A stretch of 64,000 bases of DNA from the NCBI GenBank assembly GCA_009869945.1, contig WIXG01000023.1, positions 310,001-374,000 on the forward strand, in the 5' to 3' direction. Shown piece after piece: positions 1 to 12,472 of this stretch (the stretch's first letter is position 1; every line of letters starts with the position of its first letter). The DNA is from Mesaphorura yosii (taxonomy: Eukaryota; Arthropoda; Collembola; Poduromorpha; Tullbergiidae). A program made the position numbers and the translations under genes. The notes under the pieces are model-generated. The model was not told where the DNA came from. It made no database searches and saw nothing but the letters and a program-made list of their open reading frames with translations.

Positions 1-2752
1 TTGTTTCTTTATATTTAATTGTTGTAAAAACAGAAGTCGGAACTCGAGAGTGTAGTGCTTTGAAGTTATTGACACTAATGATGGTAATAAAAATTGACAT
101 TTGAGTCAGTTTTTGAGTCTTATCACGAACATGCGGTGCGTTAATGTATTCAGAGTTTGCGTCGTGATGAGTCAAGCCGAATGCTATTTGCAAAAAAAAT
201 TTCGGCTTCAATTGTGGTCTTCTGAATTACCCACTTTAATGGATCAGAGAAGGGCCACCATGAATTATCAACAGACATTCACGTTTTCACATAGCAGAAC
301 TTTGTTAGGTCGTAAATTTAAAAATTTTCTGATATCTGTAATCCGAGCTGCCCTTCTTGGTCGTAAACACCGAGCGGACAAATTGGGATGTAGCAATCTT
401 ACTCTGCAGTCTCGCTTGTGTAAATATTTACTCGCTTGCTGAAGGCTTGGTGGGCTGATAATGATAGGAGATACGTTTGCAATTTGCGAAGTACGAAATG
501 CAAGGCAAGGCAAGGCATTGCAACAAAAATACTTTTCATGTTAGTTATCAAGCAAAGGACTAAATAAATACTCTGGCTGGAATGTAGGTCAATAGTTAGC
601 AGATGTCATTGCATACTTGCCTTACTTATTCACTATCCGATAAATTGTGATCAAAATCTCGGACCGGAATGTGACAATGGCAATCCACTGTGCCCTGTAA
701 TTTGCTGAGCTCAATAAATTAAAATTAATTCAATTATAGGCACGCGCTTGAGTGTCATCTCACTGGTAAGTTGTGCTTTTCGGAATTCCCGTTTCGTTTC
801 TATGTCATTAAGTCGTTATGCATGCATGTAATAAGCAGAGTCATCACGAAGCGGAAGAAGAGCTGACGCCAGCGACGTAATACAGAAGATAAAACATTTA
901 ATGCAAGCAGTATTTGAAATTTGGAATTTGTCCTTCCCGCCGTCATTGTCGTCGCCTTGAATGCAAGTTACAAGTTAAGGTGCCATCTCAGAGTAGAGCA
1001 AACACATAGACTAAAGATTCCAAAGTCACTAATGGCTGTGCTTGTCTTGCTCTAGTAAGACGATAATTTCCTTGTCGTGCAGTTTCTGTCATCGCTGGCG
1101 GCAGTGGTGCATTTAGTTCAAGATGAATAATGAAACGTGATGCAATGCAACGTGTTAATGGCTTGACAAGGATGAAAATGAGTCCACGGAATGCAGTTAG
1201 GAGAATTGATGAACAGTAGAATAAAATTAAAAACTTAAAAATTGATAATTAGGGCCAGAAACCCAAGCGGCATAACCTCATTGAGGTTTGTTTTATTCCT
1301 GCAAACTATAATTACGCACAAAACGCAGGTACTCATCTCCCTGGATGGAGTAAATGGAGTTGCTGCATGAAGCTTTCGTTCTCTTCGTCCGGTAAATGTG
1401 GATTTTTCATTTCTACGAGATTGACGATGTTTGAAAGCATGCAACTGTTTTCCGATGGAAAAGCGTTGAGCCTCGGACGTTTTAGCGGCAAACGTCTTAC
1501 AGTAAAACTTAAAAATTCAACAATTAGAGTTTTCCTTTTACCTTTACCTTTGTTTTCTCAATGCATTGAATGTTTCTAGTTGCAGTGCCGAGTCTCCGTC
1601 TGACGAGCAACATCGACAACAGGCCGCTGTAACCCAACAATGAGTTGGCTACCATTACCTGTGATTTCAAGCAATGTTAGCTGTGTATTCCGATCCAAGA
1701 AGTAAAGACACCTGCAATGTGCACTCAGAACTGAGCTACGGTTCACCGAAAGAATTTTCTTCCCTTACTATAAAACCCTTCTCCAAGAATGCCGCAATGC
1801 AATGAGTCGAACCCCAAAGCCACAGCCGCACATCTTCCATCTCGCTGCAGTGCTGAAGAAAATCTCAGCAATGTAATGGTCAATGATTCGATGTTGATGG
1901 TACATTTCAGTGGAATTCCAGTAAAAAATACAAACAATGGAAAAGTTGATGGTTTGCTTTAAACTTGAACAGACAGTACTCGTGCTCTGGTTCATGTGCA
2001 CAGCGTCCGTGTTGAGTCTAAGTTACACTCACATCACATCTTTTTGGTTATACTCTCATTCCGTATCAGTTCCTTCAGTTGAATTCTTTATCTTCTTTGT
2101 ACTTAACCAATTACTCGCGCAATAAGTTAAAGATCCTCGAAAAGTTCTTTGCATGCTTCGGTTTATTTGGTGACTCATTGACCGCAACAGATCATTTCGT
2201 GTACCAACGACTTATAGGCAGCAGTATCAGCAGAATTTAGTCCACTGCGCTGTAGTGTTGCTTCCTTCATCATTGAAAAGTGAGTAATTCAACTTCAGTT
2301 TAATTTAAAGAATCGTATCATGATAAGAATTATGTCAAAGCAATTGTTTACGTTTTCTCCTTTTTCTCATGCTTTGGCTATATTATTTTGAATGTGAACT
2401 ACTCGTATGGCCTTTCGTTCAACAAGCAGAAGCAGTGTTTAGTCGCATTTCGAGGTTGACAATAATTCGATTGCGCGTCTCGAAACAAGTCAAACCAAGC
2501 AGATCGCAAGTGCATGTTCGCTTTGAAGTTGGTCAATTTTGGACCGGAAATCATTTCTCTTTTCGCTCTTTTCCCAAACCATAAACGGAGAGGCGACTGG
2601 CCCAGCCAGCAGCGACAATTTGGACCAGCGTGCTTTCTTACCCTTCATTACCACAATGGAACGGATAAGTACTTTAATATTACTTGGATTTTGCATGGTG
2701 GGCAAGTTACCACAATTTGAGAAATCGTGTCAAGCACGTCGTTAAAATTAGC
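1..2752. other. Intergenic, no gene recognised
   Basis: AT-rich sequence with only short open frames that lack family resemblance, splice continuity or consistent codon use. It holds one copy of a dispersed repeat near 645-720 (listed separately). The region just before 2753 may carry the promoter and 5' UTR of the patched-domain gene, but I see no decisive TATA box or initiator. Confidence 0.5.
645..720 (+). repeat. Dispersed repeat, copy 1
   Basis: About 75 bp shared with 7225-7300. The common blocks include GGAATGTGACAATG, then CAAT, then AATTTGCTGA and ATAAATTAA, in the same order and spacing with scattered mismatches. Both copies lie upstream of a + strand gene. I cannot tell whether this is a decayed transposon or a duplicated control element. 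Confidence 0.6.
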
Positions 2753-5700
2753 ATGGCTGAAATCGAAGAACATTCTCAAACCAAATACGACTGCGGCGCC
2801 GGCAACAGCTCGTACTTTGACTGCATTCTGCTGCGAATCGCGACTCTCTTTACAAAGCGACCGTGCCTCGTCCTTGTGCTGGCCATAACCACAGCTTTAG
2901 TTTTGACATGGATCGGACTTTCACAAAACGGATATCCAGAGTTTGACAACCCGTATTTGGTAAGTGAGTTCGATTCTTACAAACACAAGCAACTAGCATG
3001 CTCTGAGATTGAAATTGCGAATAAATTCTTCAGGGATTTGAGACACGCTTCACAAGCATTGCAAATCGGCTTGTGACCCTCTCCAATTTCCGGTACGAGT
3101 GGAATCGCCTGCAGTTAATTGAGAATTATCCTGGTGAGAAATTTACTGAACGAGAATGGAAGCGGCGGAAACGTCGAGAGATTAAAAATGAGCGAGAATC
3201 GAATCATCTTTTGCGTTGGACGCATGAGGGCGGTGTCTGCACCGTCACACCGGGTAAATGGAACCTTGGAGCACGCCTGCGAAATACTGAGGTGCACTGA
3301 TTCACTGCTGATTTTGTGATATCAATTTCAGTTGACGAGTACTCGAGAATTGCACTAGAGCTGGAAAACCCTTCGGAAACGTTTTCAACCGAAGTTCTGT
3401 CCTTAATCTGCTACTTGCAAAAATTAATTGAAGAGATCCCAGAGTATTCAGCATTGTGCGAGCATGACGATGACAAGCAATGCTGTCCATTTTGGTCTCT
3501 GACAAACTATATCACTCAATTTTCCAATAAAACGGACTGCATTCATTTGCAGGTAGGTTCATTCGCTTTTAAACTTAAAGATAAAATATATACCTGTTTG
3601 CTACCTGTTATAGGAGTATGATATCATGAGATTTCGTACGGCACTGCACACATGTGTCCAAATTTATGACAACGGAACTCAACATGCTGATTGCACTTTT
3701 GGAAGGCAGGATTGTCCACAGATGTGCCACGCTGACGGAATCCTGCACAGTGCCTATTTGTACACGATGGACAATGAATATGTCCTGACAAATGTAAGAA
3801 TATATAAAACTGACTACTGACTTTTAGATTTTATCTAAAGTCTGAAGCCCGTCTCATCGTATCATATTCTTGATTCTTGAAGCAGAAAACTCGGTACACG
3901 ATGATGATCCCACCGATTCCAAAGAGAAATGAGTTCACACTGAATTTGCAGTACTTCTTGTACCAGCTTCGGGTACTCAAGATGCCCAATTCTAAGCTCA
4001 CACTAGTCGGATATGATTTCGGTAACTGAATTCATTCGTGACTCGTATGCAGTACAGAAGCCTCGATCGTGTGGACTAAATTGATATTGGTTCTTTTATT
4101 GAAGGTGGAAAAGATTCAGTATTTCGTGATTATTTAATATCAGATCTGAAATTTGTGGTCCTCGCATCTGTGATCATTTTCCTGATCGTGTGCATATACA
4201 CCCGCTCCGCGTTCGTCACGATTATTTCGTTCTCTGTACTCGTGCTCTCTCTTGGAGTGACGTACTTTCTGTATTTCTGTATCTTCCAAATCAACTATTT
4301 TCCATTCATGAACATGCTAGTGGCCATTGTAATTTTGGGTAAGTCCTTCAGCTCGCTGCTTCATAGTCAACAGTTAGAAGCGTGATAGCTTTTTGTTCGT
4401 CCGTAGGAATTGGCACGGATGGGACTTTAGTAATCAGTATTGTATGGCAGCGACGAAGAAATTCCACTTCAGCCGTCCCTAAAACAGATAGAATCGATTT
4501 GGTGTACAATGTGCTGAAAGAAACGACAGTCACATTATTGATTACAACTTGTACAACCGCTGGTGCATTCTTGGCCTCACTAACTAGTTCAACTACCACG
4601 ATAAAATGCTTCAGGTAAGAATATCTAAACTCCATCGTCAGAGAGCTTCATTGCTAGTTGCTAGGAAAAGCGTTAATGTTAACGGCGTGAGTGTAGACAA
4701 ATTGTTTCGATAGAGTTGGCTCTAAGACCCTTGTTCTAAAAGAATTGTTTCCAGACAATTGTTTAAAGAGACTGCTTTAAAAAGTTATTCCGCAAGACTT
4801 TCAAGAGACTTGTCTTTAAAAGTTATTCCACAAGACTTGTGCCTCAACTAATTTCAAAATTTGTGTTCCAATTCCACAGTATTTTCGCCGCCACTGCCAT
4901 AATCGTCAGTTTCATCCTCCTCTACGTTTGTGTCCCAACTGCCTTAATTCTGGGTGATCTCCTGTGGTCATCATTTCAATCCATGCTTATGACGTCGCCG
5001 CAAATGAAGGGAAAAGTTATGACAAAATTTGTGCAATTTTATCAAAAGCTGCAAGTACTTGAAATGATTCTACCATCCACAACATGGCTATCAGGAAGAG
5101 TCACACTATTGACGAAATCATTGAAATTTTGGTCGGCTTCTTTGGTTATGCTTCTGAGCTTACTAATCTGGTCACTCGTGATCGTATTGCATTCGCCTGG
5201 AATTCAGCTGCCAAGCACCGAGCAATTTCAACTTCTCTCCAACACGCATCCTATTGAAGTGTACGACCGCGAAATTGACTCTCATTTTAAGGATCTCCAT
5301 ACAAAAATTGGCCAAGGTCACGAGCAAAAGTTAACGTTGTACTTCATTTGGGGTTTGCTTCCGACCGACACTGGAGCAGGTCTTGACCCAAATGACAACG
5401 GCAAACTGCAGTTCGACGACTCATTCTCATTCGTTTCTCAAGCAAGTCAAAAATGGATGAGAAAATTGTGCAAGAAGCTACAGAAGCAAAACTTTTACGA
5501 TCCGGTTGCAAATGCGGTTGTTGGTCAGAACTTGGACGCGTGTTTTATCGAATCAATGATTGCGTGGATGAAACGCGATTGCAGTAAACCTCATCACTTG
5601 GCTCGCCAGAATATGTCAACGTTTGGATATTCCTCTTCAGGCGGATTGTCGTATGAGCCCTGTTGTCGAGTATCGAAGTTTCCTTACGAGCCGCTCGTGT

Positions 5701-6972
5701 TCAAGAAATGTCTCGGACTGGCAGCACGAGATTTGTACCGGACACCGTCGGGATTCTTCCAGCCAGATATTGCGGGTCCAAAATTCTTCCCTGTTAACAT
5801 GAACTACATCAGTGGTTTTGAAGATGAAGAGGCCGAAATAGCTCACCAAATGGAACGTCAAGATAACAGGCAGCCAGCGGGAGGGTTGGCAACGTTTGCC
5901 TTGCGAGTTAATACCAACGTGTCTTTTTCGCTCGTGTATGGGAAAATGGACTCATTTTACGAAAACGTCACAACATTTTTTGACGAGGTTTTGAGAAAGC
6001 ACAACGTGCCTGCAGGACTCGAAAATGGGTTCGTGATATCCCCACACTGGGACTACTACGACCTGCAGACGTGCCTCATGAACGAAACATGGCAGTCACT
6101 GCTTCTTTCAATCGGGCTTTGCTTCGTGTTGCTTTGGGCCTCAAGTCGAAGCGTCACAATTGCGCTCGGTGCTGTTACTACTATTTTTGCAACAGGTAAG
6201 GATGGCAGTGACACACTTTTAATTAGTTGGTCATTTTGAACTAATCACTAATTCACTTTAATTGAATTTTGCAGTTGTCGTGTCTGGTGCGACGCTCATT
6301 CAGCTCTTTTCTTGGAAACTTGGTGTCTTCGAAGCTATTGCAATCACAGTGGCTGTTGGTCTTTCAGATTTTACGACACATCATACCATCGAATTTACAA
6401 AGTTTAAATCTGTTTTACAAATGGCGAGTCCCACATTTTTCTCGGCAGTGACAACAATTATCATGGGATTGTTTATGCTCTTGTTTTCGAATGTTCTAGT
6501 CTATCAACAAATAGGCTCATTCTTCTTCGTTTTAGTCGTAGTGAGCTGGCTGTACTCTGTATTCTTTCTTAATCCAGTTTTACTTGCGTTCGATAAATTA
6601 AGTAGAGTATTGTGCAGCTTTGTTAAGGCTTTACGTAATAAGGATTCAACGGAAATCCAAACTGACTGCAGTATTAACGTTCCTAAACAAAACGATTCTC
6701 TGGGCAAGGCGGAGACTTGCGAACTTCTTATTGCCTCGAATGCTTCTGGGGTCGTCCCACCCTGCGTTATCGCTGAAGATCTCGACAATGATGTCACTGC
6801 ATCGACGATTGAAATTCCAGCGGATGCGGGTATCAGCCATAGTCCTGTGCCAGTGCCAGCAACTACGACAGTGCCTGTGGACCTTGCTTGTAGCACGATT
6901 GATGAGAATCAAGCGGCTCTTGTGGAGAAATTGAAACTCTTGAAAAAAGTAGCTCAAGTAACCACAGTTTAA
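2753..6972 (+). CDS. Patched-domain-containing protein (PTCHD/PTR-like)
   Basis: RND-type multipass membrane protein related to Patched, with a sterol-sensing-like domain; its cargo is unknown. Nine exons join in frame: 2753-2959, 3034-3133, 3332-3552, 3614-3793, 3886-4021, 4105-4338, 4407-4614, 4880-6195, 6275-6972, giving 1099 residues, the usual size of the family. The first membrane helix lies near residues 37-57. It is followed by the family motif GFETRFTSIANRL at the start of exon 2 and a cysteine-rich extracellular loop. A first membrane bundle (exons 6-8) includes GIGTDGT, where RND proteins usually have GxxxDD. After a second large loop with many N-glycosylation sites comes a second bundle with GLSDFTTHH. 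The start at 2753 is chosen because the first helix follows closely; an earlier in-frame ATG at 2684 is possible. A poly(A) signal lies near 7151. It is not Patched itself, because the tail is short. Confidence 0.9.
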
Positions 6973-7745
6973 TGACATGGAAAATGGCATGAGTTATTCT
7001 AATGGCGCCTGTCAAAGCCTTTGAGTTCTCTGTTGCAATTCTATTTTTACTTACGCTAGTGTATGACTCAATTGCTCCAGCTTCTCTGCACGCCTCACTT
7101 TTGTGAATTGCCGTTTGGCTAACTTGAAGTAGTGGCGTTCCATTTACAAAAATAAAAATTTTATCTTCTATGTATGAGACCGCTACAAGCAGGTGTCATT
7201 GGATAATACATTGGCCGGAAATTGGATCAGAATCTTAGTTCGGAATGTGACAATGCCAATTCCCTATTCCTTGCAATTTGCTGACTGCTATAAATTAAGA
7301 GAACCATGAATTAGAAGGAAACATTCGCAATGCAGGTAGTAAACATCGCAGACAAACACTGCACTGCAAAACTAATACGAGTAACCACTCACGGGTTCGG
7401 TTACATTGTAGTTATGCAATTGAATGGAGAACGGATATGGACGCGATGGATACAACGCATCACTTCTTGAATGACCTTCAGCAACAACTCCAGCAGAACC
7501 GCTGCACAAGTGGACAAATATGTAACGCATATAATGATTATTATCTCAAAACTACTCAGCACAGCAGTCCAACTTGATTGTGTCTCTTTTTCATTGTGGT
7601 CAATGTGGCTTAAGGCGCGGTGTATTACCATCTTATTTGTGCAACCAAATCTTGGAATAAAACTCATGGAATACTAACCTCTTCTTAATTCATCTGTGCC
7701 TTGTCGCTAGGTTTGGTTTAGATTTAAAGATCATCGACTTCAAAA
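6973..7745. other. Intergenic between patched-domain gene and P450
   Basis: Holds the 3' UTR of the patched-domain gene (AATAAA near 7151) and the second copy of the dispersed repeat at 7225-7300. No open frame here shows family resemblance. Confidence 0.5.
7225..7300 (+). repeat. Dispersed repeat, copy 2
   Basis: Partner of 645-720, in the same orientation. It lies about 450 bp before the P450 start codon. Confidence 0.6.
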
Positions 7746-9674
7746 ATGTCGTCCACGATTGTGTTGGTTAGTTTTATCTTAGTAATTTCAGCGGTTTACC
7801 ACTTCTTCTTAAGAAAGAAACAAAATCTGCCCCCAGGTGAGACCGCTTGACCGTTATCACATTTTGTTCCTAGATAAAGCAAACAGCTATGACTCATTGT
7901 AATCCAAACCTGAGAGGTCCTCCTGCGTTACCCCTACTTGGCAATATTCTTGGCATTGGAAGCTCGCCTCACTTGGCTTTCATAAAATGGGCCCAACAGT
8001 ATGGGCCAATATTCCGTTGCAAGCTGGGAACATCTCTGTAAGTTGCGGAATATTGCAATGCAATGATGAGATGAATGATGCATTGGATAAGTATTCTTTC
8101 CAGAACAATTGTTCTGGACGATCCAGTGTTGATTCGAGATGCTTTCAACAATCTGTCGCTAAGCGGAAGGCCTGACAATAAAGCGTTTAACATTCTGGCA
8201 GGTGGAAAACACGGTATGTGACCTATTCTGGGGTTGTTCATGAAACGGTGCTGCTGATTGCCAAAAGTGTGCATTTAATTGCTCCGTTTCAGGCGTTATG
8301 TCATCTGACGGAAATGAATGGCAAGAACAAAGACGATTCACATTGCGTACTTTGCGAGATTTTGGGTTTGGGCGTCAGTCGATGGATTCTCTCATTCTGG
8401 AAGAAGTGAACGAAATCATTCAGTGGATGAAATCTGAAGAAGGCCACCCGATTTCAGTCAATCGCAAGTTTGGGTTGTCGGTGCTCAATTCCTTGTGGAC
8501 GATACTCACTGGGCACAGATTCAAGCATGACGATCCGCAACTCACGCACATGATGGACGAGTCCATGATGTATTCGCCTGGCATTGGTCCTCACTGCGAG
8601 ATGTGCGCTTCTAGTCGTGTTTTTTTTGTCAGGATTTTCAACGAGTTGTCGGAGGTTGGAATTGTTCTGTTCATGCCTAAATTGGCGGAAATGTTCCCAC
8701 GGATTTCTGGCTGGAACAAGATGCTTCAAGTGATTGAACCACTCATGAAATTTTTTGAGGACGCGGTCAAAGAGCACGAGGACAATCCTGCCGATGAACA
8801 TCATCCAAGAGATTTCATCGACGTATACTTTAATGAAATTAAGAAAACAACAAATCCAGAGTCCAGCTTTTATGGAGCAGCTGGAAGTAAGCTGGAATCA
8901 AGACAATCACGACTGGAGCAGAAACAAACATTTAGACTGTTAATTAGTTCCTTACGAAAGGGCAATCACTGCTTGCTGTCATCGCTGACTTGCATGGGGC
9001 TGGATCCGAGACGACTTCAACGACGCTGTCTTGGGCAATTCTTTACCTCAGTCTGTGCCAGGAGATGCAAAAGAAACTTCAGCACGAAATTGACGAAGTC
9101 ATTGGCAAAAATCGGCTGCCTTGTCTTGCAGACAAAACCAGGTATTTATCACTGCTCACATTTGTGTAATCAGATTGTCTCCTGAAGTTCAACGCTTCAA
9201 CGTTCGTCGTGTGCCTGTAGAATGCCGTACACCGAGGCAGTTATAATGGAAGTATCGCGATTATCATCGATTGCCCCGACTGGACTGTTTCATTGCGCTT
9301 TAGCTGACACGGAGTTTCACGGTTACACGATTCCAAAGGATGCCATGATTATGCCAAATCTGTACTCAGTTCACAGAAATCCAAAATACTGGACAGATCC
9401 AGAAGAATTCAGGCCCGAACGCTTTTTAAGCCAAGATGGAAAGACGATTCAACGTCCCGAAGCATTTATGGCTTTCGGAGTAGGCAAGCGTGTCTGCCTT
9501 GGGGAGGCGCTCGCACGCGATGTGCTGTTCATGTTCATGACAGGCATATTTCAACGTTTTGATGTCAACCCCAATCCCACGGAGCCAAGGCCAACTTTCG
9601 AGTCTGATATTTCCATCATATTGACTCCAAAACCGTTCACCGTGATAATGAAGGATAGAGTGGCCTCCCAATAA
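7746..9674 (+). CDS. Cytochrome P450 (CYP2-like, microsomal)
   Basis: Heme-thiolate monooxygenase. Six exons: 7746-7836, 7917-8037, 8104-8213, 8293-8886, 8961-9141, 9221-9674, giving 516 residues, the standard length. An N-terminal membrane anchor (residues 2-22) is followed by a basic stretch and the proline hinge LPPGPPALPLLGN. The I-helix oxygen-binding motif is GAGSETT in exon 5. The K-helix ExxR is EVSR (376-379), then PERF, then the heme loop FGVGKRVCLG with the ligand Cys near residue 458. All landmark motifs are intact, so it is probably functional. Clan-2-like enzymes of arthropods act on hormones or xenobiotics; the substrate cannot be read from the sequence. AATAAA follows at 9814. 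The C-SRS regions were not analysed further. Confidence 0.95.
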
Positions 9675-9813
9675 TAACAAATACCTGACGAAGATACGAT
9701 CAAAACACTGGGGGCAAGTCACACGATGATTTGGTGGTGAGTCTTCGCATCGAAGACGCTACTCACTCCAAGGACGAACTCGTTATAAAAATGAATCATT
9801 ATGTTTGGTGAGT

Positions 9814-9819
9814 AATAAA
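9814..9819 (+). terminator. Poly(A) signal of the P450 gene
   Basis: AATAAA 140 bp after the stop codon; a second copy follows about 20 bp later. Confidence 0.5.
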
Positions 9820-9946
9820 TACTTGCTGAGTGATTAATAAATACTAATTATCGAACCTCAACTAAACTCCTTCACCTTGAAGTTTCCTCTTTATTCAGCT
9901 AACCTACTCGCATTTTCCTGACTTGGCACAGTAAGCAGTAAATATC

Positions 9947-10478
9947 TTAACTCTGAGCAAGCTGGCCGTTGTTTTGCGACCTGTTGATTATGACCGGTGG
10001 AGATCTGACTTCAATATCCATGAAGGACTCTTTGATTTCCATTAATCTCGTGGTTGTCCTGTCTGTCTGTGGTGTCGTTTGTGCGGTGGGTCGCAACGTA
10101 TTCAGAATAATGCTAGGGCTGGGTGCTGGCACTGTCGATGACAGAATATTTCCCATGTATTCGTCTCTGAATTTGTCAAGCTGTTTAATCAATAGCTGTT
10201 TCATCTGCTCCAGTTTTTCCTCCTGCTGAGCGATGCTTTCCAGCTGTTTTTGTATGTCCAATGGAGTTGGCGTGGAGGAAGTCGGAGTAAATGCGCTTGG
10301 CCTTGAGTCTGGGTTGAATCGTGCAGGAAAGTCTGCAGTCTGTTGCTGTAGACTGAATCCTAAAGGTGCAACCAAACAAATCGTTAATTCGAGCACCACT
10401 CAATCATAAAAAGTTATTACCTGGCAGCGATATTAAGATACTTCCAATGAAGGTAAATATAAGGCTTCGACGGGCCAT
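9947..10478 (-). CDS. Small secreted Pro/Thr-rich protein, unknown
   Basis: Two exons on the minus strand (10421-10478, then 9947-10359) join in phase 1 across a 61-bp intron to give 156 residues. The first 20 residues form a signal peptide (MARRSLIFTFIGSILIS). The mature part is rich in Pro, Thr, Ser and Gln, with a short Gln/Glu/Lys helix-prone segment near residues 57-82 (QLESIAQQEEKLEQMKQLL). It has no cysteines and no domain that I recognise. It is convergent with the P450 gene and its stop lies 272 bp away. The splice phase and signal peptide argue for a real gene; a function cannot be assigned. Confidence 0.6.
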
Positions 10479-11670
10479 TTCAAGGTTTCAAGAATCTTAA
10501 GCCCAGGAAATAAAACAAAATACTGGAGCACTGAAGCAGCCGCGCATGAGACTTTCGCACACTGTTGTTGACTGCGGAGGAAGTTAGCTAGCAATGTTCT
10601 CCTCCACTATTGTCATCTCGTGCGTACAGAATATCAATTAACACGATGGACGATGGAATTCCCATAACTCATCCGACATTGGACAACGAAAATTCAAAGA
10701 CCTTTCCTTAATGTATGTAAATTGATTTCGACTCGACATGCGACACTGCAAAAACAAAACAGGTTTTCATTTCACACATGTCACGTCTTCGATCGTACAT
10801 CATGGAGTAAAATGTGGAGTACCTTAACCTTTGACGCAAGCTGATCGGTCGCAATTGACCAACCCTGTGCCCGGCCTGAATTGCATCTGCGGACCGGGAG
10901 CTCAGTAGATTCGAATGACTCATGATCACAAGTTTGAGACCACGCTCCACGGAACAAGTGCCAATTTGTAAAGATGTCTAGATGACTTGCGAATGAATCG
11001 GTGATAGATTGTGCTATGCCTGCTAGCACTGAATTTTGAATGCTTAATTAAACAACAGGGTAAATAGAAACTTTAATAAGAGTCATCATGTCTCATACAA
11101 CTACGTAACATAGCACGGTTAGTTGATACGTTGATAGTTTGAAGCCAAAAGGTGCTTTGTTTGACTTGAGTCACGTTGACTTCTCAATGAAACCCTTCGA
11201 ATATGCAGACTACGAGGAGAAAAATGTTTTTCTTGTTGGAGAAAAAGGACTTGCTGCGCAAGCAATGCAGCTTTTGATGTACGATTAGTTTTCATTTAAT
11301 TTTCCCTTGCCTGTTCGAGGATTCATCACATAGGATAATTAGTGTTAAAATTATTACAGTCTGCGCTGAAGTAAGTAATTGAATCTCAAGCAATAAAGTG
11401 TGCTTATCGAAATTATCAACATTGTTAGCCAACTGTTCGCAGGACGTGTCGACCCCACAAGTCTACTTGCTGTACTCTCATGATCTCCAGAACTTTTGTG
11501 GATTCAAATTCAGCAAAGCACAGCTCCTTCGGAAAATCGCACGTCGGATGTGCATTTTGTTCTGGGATAAGCTACTAAAACCAAAGGTTTCAAGCAGTTG
11601 GCAGTAGTTGTGCCTACCGACAGACATTCTTGGGTCTTTTTCCGTTAGGAAGTGAAGCTGGGCAGGGAAA
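10479..11670. other. Intergenic, about 1.2 kb
   Basis: Short open frames on both strands without family resemblance. A 33-codon frame at 11188 starts with ATG, but it has no context that supports it. The likely promoters of the two flanking divergent genes lie here. Confidence 0.4.
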
Positions 11671-12182
11671 ATGGCAAACACTGACCCATCGTCGCCATCC
11701 ACTTACGACCAGGATGATTGGGTTTGGGCTCACAACAAGACTGATCAGAACAACAATGTCACAGAATTGAATACAGGCAAATGGATGATATTTCTACCTC
11801 ACACTGAAGTGGATGACGCTTGGATGAATATCAAGAAGGCGACGAAGGACGGGATGTTGGGGTATGCATCAAAGGTCTCGACCCGAAAACCAAGTGAGTC
11901 AGCAAGGGTCAGATCTCATCCACAAATGCTACCTTTTGTTTCAGACTTTATGAATGAATCTCGTTTCTTCATTTAAACTTTAAAGGTATGTTTTCGAATA
12001 AACTGGCCGTCATTTGTGTTTACTCGTACGACTGGACTGACCAAGACGATGTCAGGAGAGTTCGTGATCAACTTCGTGAAATGGGACATGAGAAGAAACT
12101 TTCTTACAAAACTGATGAAGATTCAAGAGCTGGAAAATATGCTGCAACAGGACACAAAAACTTTGCCAAATATGTCGTCTAA
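11671..12182 (+). CDS. BLES03 / UPF0696 (C11orf68-like) protein
   Basis: Cytosolic protein of unknown role with an eIF4E-like fold in its vertebrate relative. Two exons, 11671-11893 and 11986-12182, join in phase 1 to give 139 residues. The family signature runs across both: GKWMIFLPHTEVDDAW, then KVSTRKP, then AVICVYSYDWTDQDDVRRVR, then YKTDEDSRAGKYAATG. It is shorter than the vertebrate protein, so an upstream exon could be missing, but the ATG at 11671 follows an in-frame break. An alternative acceptor at 11944 would lead to an early stop within ten codons and is less likely. Confidence 0.75.
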
Positions 12183-12472
12183 TGGGTCATCCTTTCTTAG
12201 GCTTAGGTGATCACCTAAATGTGTAGGTAAGGAAATTTTCTCGGTCGCAAATAGGATGATGGAGAATTCATGTTAAATTTAAGTTAACCCGTCATAGCTT
12301 CATTTCTTCATAACTATTCATTGTTTTAAAGTTAGTTAAAAGGTTTTACGAACTTGTTGCTTTAATTAAACTTTTTTCAAAACGAACTCTTGAACACACT
12401 TCTTAAATAAATCGTAAACTGTGTAAACCTCGCAGACTGTCGGATGGTTGAATAAAGTTAACAGTTAACACT

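Noticed and set aside
8755-8943. Second frame inside P450 exon 4
   Set aside because: Shadow of the real exon; the P450 motifs lie in the other frame.
11188-11289. 33-codon frame starting with ATG
   Set aside because: Too short, no signal peptide, no homology seen and no splice link to the BLES03 gene.
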